From CAMCYM01 sp964405405 (GTDB lineage Bacteria > Bacteroidota > Bacteroidia > Flavobacteriales_D > Sanyastnellaceae), in contig CAYONT010000007.1 of NCBI GenBank assembly GCA_964405405.1, forward strand, positions 1 through 64,000: a stretch of 64,000 nucleotides of DNA. Reading direction: 5' to 3'. Positions 7,984 through 16,601 of this stretch are shown piece after piece (position 1 is the stretch's first letter; each line of letters opens with the position of its first letter). The position numbers were made by a program, and so were the translations under genes. The notes below the pieces were generated by a model. That model searched no databases. It was not told the DNA's origin and worked only from the letters and a program-made list of their open reading frames with translations.

Positions 7984-7991
7984 TACTTTTG
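7984..7991 (+). promoter_or_regulatory. -7 box (TACTTTTG) of the act-cox operon
   Basis: Exact match to TAnnTTTG, 27 nt before the actA ATG. No TTG is found at the -33 position (about 7961), which would fit a promoter that needs an activator. Confidence 0.6.
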
Positions 7992-8018
7992 CACGCGAAA
8001 TAGAGGGTCAACACCGCT

Positions 8019-9452
8019 ATGCAATACACCAATCACCTACGCACGCGGACCGCTCGGTGGGCTGTCCAAGGGTTCCTCTCCGTGTGTTTCTCAGCCATTT
8101 TCATGCTGCCTGCGCTTGCAGGGGTTTGGGACGAAGGCGATGCCACCAAAGGGGAGTTGCTTTTCAAGGTAAACTGTGGTTCATGCCACAAGGTGACCAA
8201 CGAGGTGTTGGCCGCTCCCGGTTTGGCGGGAATCAAGGACCGTTGGGGAGCCAGTGAGGAGCTGCTCATCAAGTGGATCCAGAATCCACAGGCTGCGGTG
8301 GACACCAAGGATCCTTACATCAAGTCTTTGGTGGAGCGCTACGTTCCCACCTTTGGTTTGATGGCCGCCCAGGCGGTATCTGAGCAAGACATCAAGGACA
8401 TCATGGCTTACGTTCAGGCTCCTCCGGGTGCAGCGCCGGCTGCGGGAGCTGGGACAACTTCGGATTGTGTGACCGTGGACGACCTTCCCGCAGTGGACGA
8501 GGGATCGGGCTCGACTTTGTGGTTTGTGGTGCTGTTGGTGATGTTCCTCATCATTGCGCTGTCTGCAGCGGGAGTGAACCGAACATTGACCAGTGCCATT
8601 CGGGTGGACAAAGGGGGGGAGCCCTTGGCGGATGCCACTTACTTCCAGCGGGCGGCAGCTTGGATGTGGACCAACCGGGTGTTCGTTTCCATTGTAGGAC
8701 TGTTCCTGGTTGCATACGGTGCGGTGTTGGGTTACCAGGCGCTCATGGGCATCGGTGTGGTTAGCGGATACAAACCGGACCAACCCATTCAGTTCATCCA
8801 CAGCGTGCACGTGTGCGAGAACGAAGTGGATTGCAAGTACTGTCACCACAGCGCCTACGAATCCAAGCATGCCGGCATTCCTTCAACGAACGTGTGCATG
8901 AACTGCCACAAGGCAGTGAAGCAAGGCAAGCGCTACGGGGACCGGGAGATTGGAAAGATTTACGCAGCCATCGGGTTTGATCCAGAATCAGGAACGTACA
9001 TCGACGGCGAGGGCAAGAACGGCCATGCCATGCCACAAGCTGATTTCAAGGGGGAACCCATTCGATGGAACAAGGTGCACAACTTGCCTGACCACGTTTA
9101 CTTCAACCACGAACAACACGTGGTCGTCGGAGGTCTGTTGTGTCAAAACTGCCACGGCGATGTGGAAACCTACACGGTTGGACGGGTTGCCAAGGTGGAG
9201 GACATCAACGCACTGAAGGAAAAGTACCCTGAACTCATCGAACTCTCCAAGCCCACCCTGACGATGGGCTGGTGCATCGAATGCCACAACAAGGCTGAAG
9301 TGGATTTGGCCTCCAGCGGATACTACGAAGAAGTTCACGCACGCCTCAAGGACCATTTGCGCGGCAACGAAGAATTGCGCAACTACCTTGAGGACGAGCA
9401 GATCACAGTCAAAGAACTTGGCGGCTGGGAATGCGCCAAGTGCCACTACTAA
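8019..9452 (+). CDS. actA: Alternative complex III subunit ActA, multiheme cytochrome c
   Basis: 477 aa. Six CXXCH heme motifs are present: C53GSCH in an N-terminal monoheme domain, then C272KYCH, C293MNCH, C375QNCH, C419IECH and C472AKCH, the last just before the C-terminus. The five C-terminal motifs are the pentaheme core of ActA; the extra N-terminal cytochrome c domain is seen in bacteroidete versions and may pass electrons on towards the oxidase. A signal peptide (to about residue 35) and two membrane segments (about 165-187 and 225-248) are visible. First gene of actABCDEF-coxBA, with 18 nt to actB. Confidence 0.93.
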   Translation: MQYTNHLRTRTARWAVQGFLSVCFSAIFMLPALAGVWDEGDATKGELLFKVNCGSCHKVTNEVLAAPGLAGIKDRWGASEELLIKWIQNPQAAVDTKDPYIKSLVERYVPTFGLMAAQAVSEQDIKDIMAYVQAPPGAAPAAGAGTTSDCVTVDDLPAVDEGSGSTLWFVVLLVMFLIIALSAAGVNRTLTSAIRVDKGGEPLADATYFQRAAAWMWTNRVFVSIVGLFLVAYGAVLGYQALMGIGVVSGYKPDQPIQFIHSVHVCENEVDCKYCHHSAYESKHAGIPSTNVCMNCHKAVKQGKRYGDREIGKIYAAIGFDPESGTYIDGEGKNGHAMPQADFKGEPIRWNKVHNLPDHVYFNHEQHVVVGGLLCQNCHGDVETYTVGRVAKVEDINALKEKYPELIELSKPTLTMGWCIECHNKAEVDLASSGYYEEVHARLKDHLRGNEELRNYLEDEQITVKELGGWECAKCHY

Positions 9453-9470
9453 GCACCTTACCACAGCCCC

Positions 9471-12400
9471 ATGGCCCAAAACAAACGTTACTGGTCCGGT
9501 CTCGACGAATTGCACGAGACGGAGTCGTTTCAGGCGATCCGGGAACAGGAATTTCCGGCTGCGCAGACGGTGGATGAGTTCCTCTCCGATGAACGGATGG
9601 ACGCGACCCACACGGGACGCCGCGATTTCTTGAAGTTCATGGGTTTCAGTTTGACCGCGGCCACCCTCGCCGCTTGTGAGACGCCGGTCATCAAGTCGAT
9701 TCCCTACACCATCAAGCCAGAGGACGTGACCCCTGGGGTTGCGAACCACTATGCCTCCACCTTCTACAATGGTCAGGACTATGGACAGGTTCTGGTGAAG
9801 ACCCGGGAAGGCCGTCCCATTTTCATCAAATCGAATGGCGCCACGGGTCGAGGCAAAGTAGGTGCACGGGTGAATGCATCGGTGTTGGGGCTGTATGACA
9901 GCGCACGGTTGCAGGGTCCCATGAAGGGGAAGGAAGCGGCTGCTTGGGAAGAATTGGACGCTGCGGTTCAAGGGGCTTTTGGTCCCAGTGCCGCAGCGGG
10001 CAGGAAGATCTTGCTGACGAATACCATCGCGAGTCCGAGTTTGCGCCGTGCCATTGCGGCGTTCGGTGCGGCCACGGGGGCTGAGCACATCCAATGGGAT
10101 GCGGTCAGCTATGCGGGTCTGCGTTCGGCCCACCGTTCTGAGTTTGGAGTGGATGCGGTGCCGCGCTTTGACTTTGCAGCGGCGAAGGCCGTGGTCTCCA
10201 TTGGAGCGGATTTCTTGGGAACGTGGGGAGATACGGTGCGTCAAGCCCCCGATTGGGCCAGCAACCGGAAACCTGAGTCAGGCGAGATGTCCTACCTTCA
10301 CGCCTTCGAATCGGTGATGGGCCTGACGGGTTCCAATGCGGACGTTCGGACAATGATCAAGCCATCAGAGGCTGGGAAAGTGGCGCTCGCAATCCTCTCG
10401 ATTTTGAATGGAAAGGGTGCAGCGTCGGGATTGGATGAAGCGACTTGGTCGGCAGTTCAGCAAGCTGCCGGTCGTTTGAAGGCCGCCGGAACCCAGGGAT
10501 TGGTGGTGGCAGGTTCCAACGACGCACATGTTCAAGTGATTGTCTGTGCCATCAACCGATCCCTCGGTGCTTATGGCGTGACGGTTCGATTGGATCAACC
10601 TTGGCATCTGGGACGCAGCCAAGAGGAGGCGATGACCCAGCTCATTCAAGACATGAATGCCGGCAAGGTGTCTGCCCTCATCGTCCATGGAACCAATCCA
10701 GCCTATGCGCACCCTCAGTCGGCAGCTTTTGCCGCAGGTCTAGCGAAGGTGGGACTCTCCGTGAGCACGGCAGGATGGTCTGATGAAACGGCTTCTCGGT
10801 GCACATGGACGGCCCCTGACCACCACTGGTTGGAGTCTTGGGGCGATCTGCAAGCATACGGAGATCGGGTGGATTGGGTCCAGCCTACCATTTCGCCGCT
10901 CTTCAATACCCGAGCAGCAGGTTCCAGTTTGTTGCGTTGGATGGCAGCTCCGGATTCGGACTGGTACACTTTTGTCCGTCAAACATGGAACCCAGCCTAT
11001 ACGGCGGCTTTCATGTACACGGATCCGGCTTGGAATTCTGCCCTGCACGATGGTTTCATGTCGGTTTCAGACCCCGGTCAGGCGCCCTTCATGGACGGCG
11101 CATCACCCGGACAGGGGGTGTCGCGGCTGGATGCAGCGATTCAGGCCGTATCCAGTGCAAAGTCTGGTGCGTTTGAATTGGAGTTGTACCAGAAGACCAC
11201 CATCGGCCAGGGCGATCAAGCAGCGAACCCCATGCTGCAGGAAACCCCGGACCCATTGACCAAGGTCACTTGGGACAACTACGTGACCATGTCCCGTTCG
11301 GACATGGAGGCGCTCGGATTGAATCTCTACATCGGTCAGGAGAAGCCCGCTTCTGTGGTTCAAATCCAAGCCGGTGAGGTCACCTTAGAACTCCCTGCTT
11401 TCCTGTTGCCGGGTCAGAAGCCTGGCACGGTGGGCATTGCCTTGGGCTACGGCCGGGGTGCTGCAGGCGAGTCCATCGGTCGGGCCGCTTTCCAAACCGC
11501 GGAAGACGGCAGTTACCTACAAGACGCGTCCGGTTTGCCAGTTCCCATAGGCAAAAATGCTTTCCCACTCGCGCAGTGGGTCGGTGGCCTGCCCGTGTTC
11601 TCGCAATACGATGTCAAGGTGACTGCCACGGGGGCAACCTATCCTTTGGCGACGACCCAGATCCAGAACACCTACATGGGCCGGGAGTCCATCGTTCGGG
11701 AAACCACCTGGGATGCCTATTTCCAAGAAAAGGGTGCCAAGAAAGGCGAAGCCTCTTGGAACAAACTCATCACCTTGGCGGTGCATGAAGATGTGAATGG
11801 CGATGGGGTCATCAACGCACAAGATGGCAAGCCCACCGCAGCTTTCGACCTGTGGCACGAACATCCCGTGGAGAATGTGGGCCACCGTTGGGGAATGACC
11901 ATCGATTTGACCACTTGCACCGGCTGCAGCGCATGTGTCACGGCCTGCCACATTGAGAACAACGTTCCCGTGGTAGGGAAGGACGAGGTCCGCCGTCACC
12001 GGGACATGCATTGGATGCGAATCGACCGATTCTTCGCTTCAGATTACAGTTTGGAGCGCGGAGAGGCTGAGGGTGTGGGCAAAATCGGAGCCTACCGTCG
12101 GATGGAGGATCCGGCTGAGAATCCCCAAACGGTGCACATGCCCATGATGTGCCAGCACTGCAACCACGCACCCTGTGAGACGGTGTGTCCGGTTGCAGCG
12201 ACCACCCACAGCAACGAGGGCCTGAATCAAATGACCTACAACCGGTGCATCGGAACGCGATACTGCGCGAACAACTGCCCCTACAAGGTTCGTCGTTTCA
12301 ACTGGTTCAACTACCCGGGATACAAGAAATTTGCTCATGCGAATCCGGCGCAAGACGCCCTGACTCGGATGGTGCTCAACCCCGATGTCACGGTTCGGAG

Positions 12401-12692
12401 CCGCGGTGTGATGGAGAAGTGCAGCATGTGTGTTCAACGCATCCAGGCCGGGAAGTTGGAAGCAAAGAAGGCCGGAACACCGGTGCAAGACGGCACCGTG
12501 GTGACAGCGTGCGCAGAGGCCTGTCCCACCCATGCCATCCAGTTCGGCGACCTCAACGATACCCGATCCACGGTCCGTGCCATCTCGGAAACCAACCGGG
12601 CCTACCATGCCTTGGAGGAAATTGGGGTCAAACCCAACATCTTCTACATGACGAAGGTGCGGAATACGACGGAAGAATCCACCCAAGCCTAA
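9471..12692 (+). CDS. actB: Alternative complex III subunit ActB, iron-sulfur protein with molybdopterin-like domain
   Basis: 1073 aa. A twin-arginine-like motif GRRDFLKFMGF starts at about residue 49 and is followed by a hydrophobic stretch ending LAAC, a possible lipobox. A long domain resembling molybdopterin oxidoreductases (about 80-750) is followed by a ferredoxin-type domain whose cysteine groups begin near residue 816: CTGCSACVTAC, CQHCNHAPCETVCP, CIGTRYCANNCP, CSMCVQ and CAEACP. In ACIII these hold three [4Fe-4S] and one [3Fe-4S] cluster, and the molybdopterin-like domain lacks cofactor; this is known for the family, not tested here. 9 nt separate it from actC. Confidence 0.94.
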   Translation: MAQNKRYWSGLDELHETESFQAIREQEFPAAQTVDEFLSDERMDATHTGRRDFLKFMGFSLTAATLAACETPVIKSIPYTIKPEDVTPGVANHYASTFYNGQDYGQVLVKTREGRPIFIKSNGATGRGKVGARVNASVLGLYDSARLQGPMKGKEAAAWEELDAAVQGAFGPSAAAGRKILLTNTIASPSLRRAIAAFGAATGAEHIQWDAVSYAGLRSAHRSEFGVDAVPRFDFAAAKAVVSIGADFLGTWGDTVRQAPDWASNRKPESGEMSYLHAFESVMGLTGSNADVRTMIKPSEAGKVALAILSILNGKGAASGLDEATWSAVQQAAGRLKAAGTQGLVVAGSNDAHVQVIVCAINRSLGAYGVTVRLDQPWHLGRSQEEAMTQLIQDMNAGKVSALIVHGTNPAYAHPQSAAFAAGLAKVGLSVSTAGWSDETASRCTWTAPDHHWLESWGDLQAYGDRVDWVQPTISPLFNTRAAGSSLLRWMAAPDSDWYTFVRQTWNPAYTAAFMYTDPAWNSALHDGFMSVSDPGQAPFMDGASPGQGVSRLDAAIQAVSSAKSGAFELELYQKTTIGQGDQAANPMLQETPDPLTKVTWDNYVTMSRSDMEALGLNLYIGQEKPASVVQIQAGEVTLELPAFLLPGQKPGTVGIALGYGRGAAGESIGRAAFQTAEDGSYLQDASGLPVPIGKNAFPLAQWVGGLPVFSQYDVKVTATGATYPLATTQIQNTYMGRESIVRETTWDAYFQEKGAKKGEASWNKLITLAVHEDVNGDGVINAQDGKPTAAFDLWHEHPVENVGHRWGMTIDLTTCTGCSACVTACHIENNVPVVGKDEVRRHRDMHWMRIDRFFASDYSLERGEAEGVGKIGAYRRMEDPAENPQTVHMPMMCQHCNHAPCETVCPVAATTHSNEGLNQMTYNRCIGTRYCANNCPYKVRRFNWFNYPGYKKFAHANPAQDALTRMVLNPDVTVRSRGVMEKCSMCVQRIQAGKLEAKKAGTPVQDGTVVTACAEACPTHAIQFGDLNDTRSTVRAISETNRAYHALEEIGVKPNIFYMTKVRNTTEESTQA

Positions 12693-12701
12693 GCGGTAGC
12701 C

Positions 12702-14081
12702 ATGCAAAGAGAAGCAGCCATTCGCGAACCACTGATCCTCGGGAACAAGACCTACAAGGACATCACCGATGACGTGGTAGGACCCATTGAGGGCCCGGCC
12801 CCCATGGGTTGGAAAATCATGATTACCATTGCGGCCCTCATTGCCGTTTATGGCGTGGGAAGCATCCTTTATTTGCTCGGAACGGGCATCGGGGTCTGGG
12901 GGTTGAACAAAACCGTTGGTTGGTCTTGGGACATCACCAACTTCGTTTGGTGGGTCGGAATCGGTCACGCAGGCACGTTGATATCAGCAGTGCTTCTGCT
13001 GTTCCGTCAGAAGTGGCGGATGGCCATCAACCGGTCTGCGGAAGCCATGACCATCTTCGCCGTGATCATGGCGGCCATTTTTCCGGGCATTCACATGGGC
13101 CGGATTTGGGTCAGTTACTGGGCTTTTCCGTTGCCCAACCAGTTTGGTTCTCTGTGGGTGAATTTCAATTCACCCCTGCTGTGGGACGTGTTTGCGATCT
13201 CGACCTACTTCTCGGTGTCCCTGGTGTTTTGGTACATCGGATTGATTCCGGATTTTGCTACCATCCGGGATCGGATGAAGAAGCCCTTGGCCAAGAAGAT
13301 ATATGGGATTCTCAGTTTCGGTTGGAGTGGACGGGCCAAACACTGGACCCGCTTTGAGGAGGTCAGCTTGGTGCTGGCGGGCATCGCTACGCCCTTGGTT
13401 TTCTCGGTGCACTCGATCGTATCCATGGACTTTGCAACGTCCGTGATTCCCGGCTGGCACACGACCATCTTCCCGCCCTACTTCGTTTCGGGGGCGGTGT
13501 TCTCTGGTTTCGCCATGGTACAGACCCTGTTGCTCATCATGCGCAAGGGAATGAAGCTGGAGAACTACATCCACGTGAAGCACGTGGAGTACATGAACAT
13601 CGTCATCATCGTAACGGGATCCATTGTCGGTGTAGCCTACCTCACCGAGTTGTTCATCTCTTGGTACTCCGGGGTGGAATATGAGAGCTACGCGTTCATC
13701 AACCGGTTCAGTGGACCCTATAGCTGGTCGTACTGGATCATGATGACCTGCAACGTGATCAGCCCTCAGCTCTTCTGGTTCAAGAAGATTCGTCGGAGTT
13801 TGATCGCCACATTCATCTTGTCGATTGTGGTGAACATCGGCATGTGGTTTGAACGGTATGTTATTATCGTCACCTCCATCCACCGGGACTACAATCCATC
13901 GAGTTGGGGAGAGTTTCACCCGACGTCCGTGGACATCGGCATTTTCATCGGAACGTTGGGCATTTTCTTCACCCTCTTCCTCGCTTTCGCTCGGTTCTTC
14001 CCGGTTTTGGCCTTGAATGAGCTCAAGACCATTCTGAAGTCCAGCGGAGAGAACTACAAGAAGTCGCACGAATCACACTGA
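12702..14081 (+). CDS. actC: Alternative complex III subunit ActC, NrfD-like quinol-binding membrane protein
   Basis: 459 aa polytopic protein of the NrfD/PsrC family with about ten transmembrane segments. The N-terminal extension (MQREAAIREPLILGNKTYKDI) and the motif WWVGIGHAGTLISAVLLL in the second helix are typical. In ACIII it contains the periplasm-side menaquinol site and contacts the ActB clusters. It starts 9 nt after actB and is followed 7 nt later by actD. Confidence 0.94.
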   Translation: MQREAAIREPLILGNKTYKDITDDVVGPIEGPAPMGWKIMITIAALIAVYGVGSILYLLGTGIGVWGLNKTVGWSWDITNFVWWVGIGHAGTLISAVLLLFRQKWRMAINRSAEAMTIFAVIMAAIFPGIHMGRIWVSYWAFPLPNQFGSLWVNFNSPLLWDVFAISTYFSVSLVFWYIGLIPDFATIRDRMKKPLAKKIYGILSFGWSGRAKHWTRFEEVSLVLAGIATPLVFSVHSIVSMDFATSVIPGWHTTIFPPYFVSGAVFSGFAMVQTLLLIMRKGMKLENYIHVKHVEYMNIVIIVTGSIVGVAYLTELFISWYSGVEYESYAFINRFSGPYSWSYWIMMTCNVISPQLFWFKKIRRSLIATFILSIVVNIGMWFERYVIIVTSIHRDYNPSSWGEFHPTSVDIGIFIGTLGIFFTLFLAFARFFPVLALNELKTILKSSGENYKKSHESH

Positions 14082-14088
14082 TTGCGCC

Positions 14089-14619
14089 ATGGGAAAGGTA
14101 TTTCACGTCATGTACGATGACGACGATACGCTGAAGGAAGCAGCGTCACAGTTGGTTTCAAAGGGCATACACATCCGGGAGGTGTACTCACCCTTCCCCA
14201 TTCACGGCATTGACCCCATCATCGGGATCAAGCGGACCCGGCTCGCCATCGCGGCCTTCATGTACGCCACCACGGGAACCACGCTTGCATTGTTGGGCAT
14301 GTGGTACTTCATGATCCACGACTGGCCCATGAACATCGGGGGTAAGCCCAGTTTTTCGCTGATTGAGAACTTGCCGGCGTTCATCCCGGTCACTTTTGAG
14401 TTCAGCGTGCTGTGCGGAGCACATGGCATGGCCATCACCTACTTGTTGCGGAATGGTACCCTTCCGGGCATGCCGGCCACCAATCCGGACCCACGCACCA
14501 CGGACAACATGTTTGTCATGGAAATCGCGGAGGAAGGACAACCCCTTGCTGCAGATGCTTTGGAGGCCGCCATCCAACAAACGGCCTTGGTAGAATTGAG
14601 TGTCAAAGAATCGCACTGA
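14089..14619 (+). CDS. actD: Alternative complex III subunit ActD (DUF3341)
   Basis: 176 aa. It starts MGKVFHVMYDDDDTLKEAASQL, the DUF3341 signature, with YSPFPIHGID near residue 35 and two transmembrane segments (about 48-70 and 100-124). ActD is a peripheral membrane subunit of ACIII. Its TGA overlaps the actE ATG by one base, implying translational coupling. Confidence 0.93.
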   Translation: MGKVFHVMYDDDDTLKEAASQLVSKGIHIREVYSPFPIHGIDPIIGIKRTRLAIAAFMYATTGTTLALLGMWYFMIHDWPMNIGGKPSFSLIENLPAFIPVTFEFSVLCGAHGMAITYLLRNGTLPGMPATNPDPRTTDNMFVMEIAEEGQPLAADALEAAIQQTALVELSVKESH

Positions 14620-15317
14620 TGAAATTGCGCTGGAACTTCATCCTTCCCTTGGCGGCCGTCACCCTCGCGGTGGGGGGAACGGGATGCGTCTCAGACCCGG
14701 ACAGCCCGGGTCTAGAATACATGCCGGACATGTACCGTTCTCCGGCCATCGAAGCCTATGTGGATTACGGTCAGGATCCGTATGACGTGGGAAGTGAAAC
14801 GGCAGAACAACAGCGGCTCACCCCATCCGCCCGTCGTCCGGTTGCAGGCACGATTCCTTTCAACCCTTCGGAGAAGGCCTTCTTGATGCCATACGCTTAT
14901 CCGAATACCTTGGAGGGCTATGAGCTGGCTGGTTTGGCCTTGAAAAGCCCATTAAAAACCAGCTTGGAACATGCTGAGGCTGGGAAGGTGATCTATGAGC
15001 AAATGTGTTCTCAGTGCCATGGAGAAAAGGGCGCGGGGGATGGTGCCTTATCACGCAATGGGCACATTGAGGGCATCCCGAGCTACGCGGACAAGCTCAA
15101 GGATTTGCCGGAAGGCAAAATGTTCCACACGCTGACCTATGGCAAGGGATTGATGGGTTCGCACGCATCCCAGTTGTCGCAGCGCGATCGTTGGCTCGTG
15201 ATTGAGTACATCAAAGTCCTCCAGAATGGGGGCACCATGCCTTCCGGCACGGCAACCGCAGACACCCTTCAACCGGCACCCGCCGCTCCGGCAGGCGCCA
15301 CGGCCATGATGAACTGA
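14619..15317 (+). CDS. actE: Alternative complex III subunit ActE, monoheme cytochrome c lipoprotein
   Basis: 232 aa. The signal peptide ends in a lipobox (GGTGC at about residue 20), so the protein is likely lipid-anchored on the periplasmic side. A single heme motif CSQCH appears near residue 130 in YEQMCSQCHGEKGAGDG, and the usual distal methionine region (GLMGSHASQLS) follows. It is the mobile-type cytochrome of ACIII. The C-terminus is an Ala/Pro-rich tail. Stop and start overlap with both neighbours by one base (TGATG). Confidence 0.92.
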   Translation: MKLRWNFILPLAAVTLAVGGTGCVSDPDSPGLEYMPDMYRSPAIEAYVDYGQDPYDVGSETAEQQRLTPSARRPVAGTIPFNPSEKAFLMPYAYPNTLEGYELAGLALKSPLKTSLEHAEAGKVIYEQMCSQCHGEKGAGDGALSRNGHIEGIPSYADKLKDLPEGKMFHTLTYGKGLMGSHASQLSQRDRWLVIEYIKVLQNGGTMPSGTATADTLQPAPAAPAGATAMMN

Positions 15318-16576
15318 TGACGCAATTTCAATTCGCAGGTCGCGCCAAGCAGTTGTCCTTCGTGCTGATGGGCATTGGCGCTTTGGCCCTGATCGGGGGC
15401 TTCTTCACGGACCATTCGGATCACCACCAGCGCTGGTGGTCCAACCTCTTGGTCAACGGGTTTTTCTGGTTCGCAATCTCCTTGGCAGCCCTGTTCTTTT
15501 ACGCGCTGAATTACGCGGTTGAGGCCGCTTGGTCGGCCCAATTGAAGCGGTTGTGGGAAGCCATGTGGCAATTCTTGCCCATCGGTGCGGGCGTCATCGT
15601 CCTCGTGTTGTTGGCAGGCCAATTCCACTGGAACCACATCTACCACTGGATGGACGAATCCCTGTACTACCCGTACATGGTGGAGTCCGGAGAGGATGTA
15701 GTCTACCACTTGGAAGCCGTTGAGGGGGCTGTAGAAAACCCCAACTACGACCACATCATTGACAAGAAGGGCGCGTATTTCGCCCCCGCCTTTTTCTGGT
15801 TCCGGACATTGGCTTACATCGCAACCTTCCTGGTTTTCGCGCACCTCTTCCGGAAGTGGTCTTTGGAGGAGGACCGAAAGCCCTCCCTGGATTTGCACTA
15901 CAAGCAGTTTCGCCGCAGTGCCTTGTTCTTGGTTTTCTTCGCTGTCTTCAGTTCTACCCTTTCTTGGGATTGGTTGATGTCGATTGACACCCACTGGTTC
16001 TCTACCCTCTATGGCTGGTATGTGTTCTCAGGGATGTGGGTGAGTTTCATCATCTTCGCAAACGTGACGTTGATTTGGCTGCGTTCCAAGGGTTACTTCC
16101 AGGAGGTGAATGAGAGCCACATGCACGATCTGTCCAAGTGGATGTTCGCCATCTCGATGCTCTGGAGCTACTTGTGGGTGAGTCAGTACTTGCTGATTTG
16201 GTACTCCAACATCCCGGAGGAAGTCACCTACTACACCAATCGCTTTTTCACATCCTACCGCATCCCCTATGTGGCCATGTTCTTCGTGAATTTCGCCGTG
16301 CCCTTCTACATGTTGATTGCCCGGGATGCGAAGCGGAATGTCAAGTTTGTCATCCCAGTAGCCTTCCTGATCTTCATCGGTCACTTCGTGGATGTTTATC
16401 TGTTGGTCATTCCCGGAACCATGTTTGACCACAATGAATTTGGCATCTTTGAGGTGGGGTTGTTCTTGGGATTCATGGGGCTCTTCATGCACCGAACACT
16501 CACGGCCTTGTCGAAGGCGCCGCTGGTTCCTCTCAACCACCCCATGTTACAGGAGTCCAAGGACCTACACCACTGA
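15317..16576 (+). CDS. actF: Alternative complex III subunit ActF, NrfD-like membrane protein
   Basis: 419 aa polytopic protein, shorter than but similar in plan to ActC, with about ten membrane helices. Recognisable pieces are FSSTLSWDWLMSIDTHWFSTLYGWYVFSGMWV and PFYMLIARDAKRN. It completes the ACIII set. The downstream gene, coxB, begins 25 nt later, so ACIII and the oxidase are probably cotranscribed. Confidence 0.93.
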   Translation: MTQFQFAGRAKQLSFVLMGIGALALIGGFFTDHSDHHQRWWSNLLVNGFFWFAISLAALFFYALNYAVEAAWSAQLKRLWEAMWQFLPIGAGVIVLVLLAGQFHWNHIYHWMDESLYYPYMVESGEDVVYHLEAVEGAVENPNYDHIIDKKGAYFAPAFFWFRTLAYIATFLVFAHLFRKWSLEEDRKPSLDLHYKQFRRSALFLVFFAVFSSTLSWDWLMSIDTHWFSTLYGWYVFSGMWVSFIIFANVTLIWLRSKGYFQEVNESHMHDLSKWMFAISMLWSYLWVSQYLLIWYSNIPEEVTYYTNRFFTSYRIPYVAMFFVNFAVPFYMLIARDAKRNVKFVIPVAFLIFIGHFVDVYLLVIPGTMFDHNEFGIFEVGLFLGFMGLFMHRTLTALSKAPLVPLNHPMLQESKDLHH

Positions 16577-16601
16577 TTAAGCACAGAAGAATTTTCTCAT
16601 T

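Noticed and set aside
7979..7998. Small inverted repeat around the actA -7 box (GTGC and GCAC)
   Set aside because: Only 4 bp arms; it is explained by the promoter box and chance.
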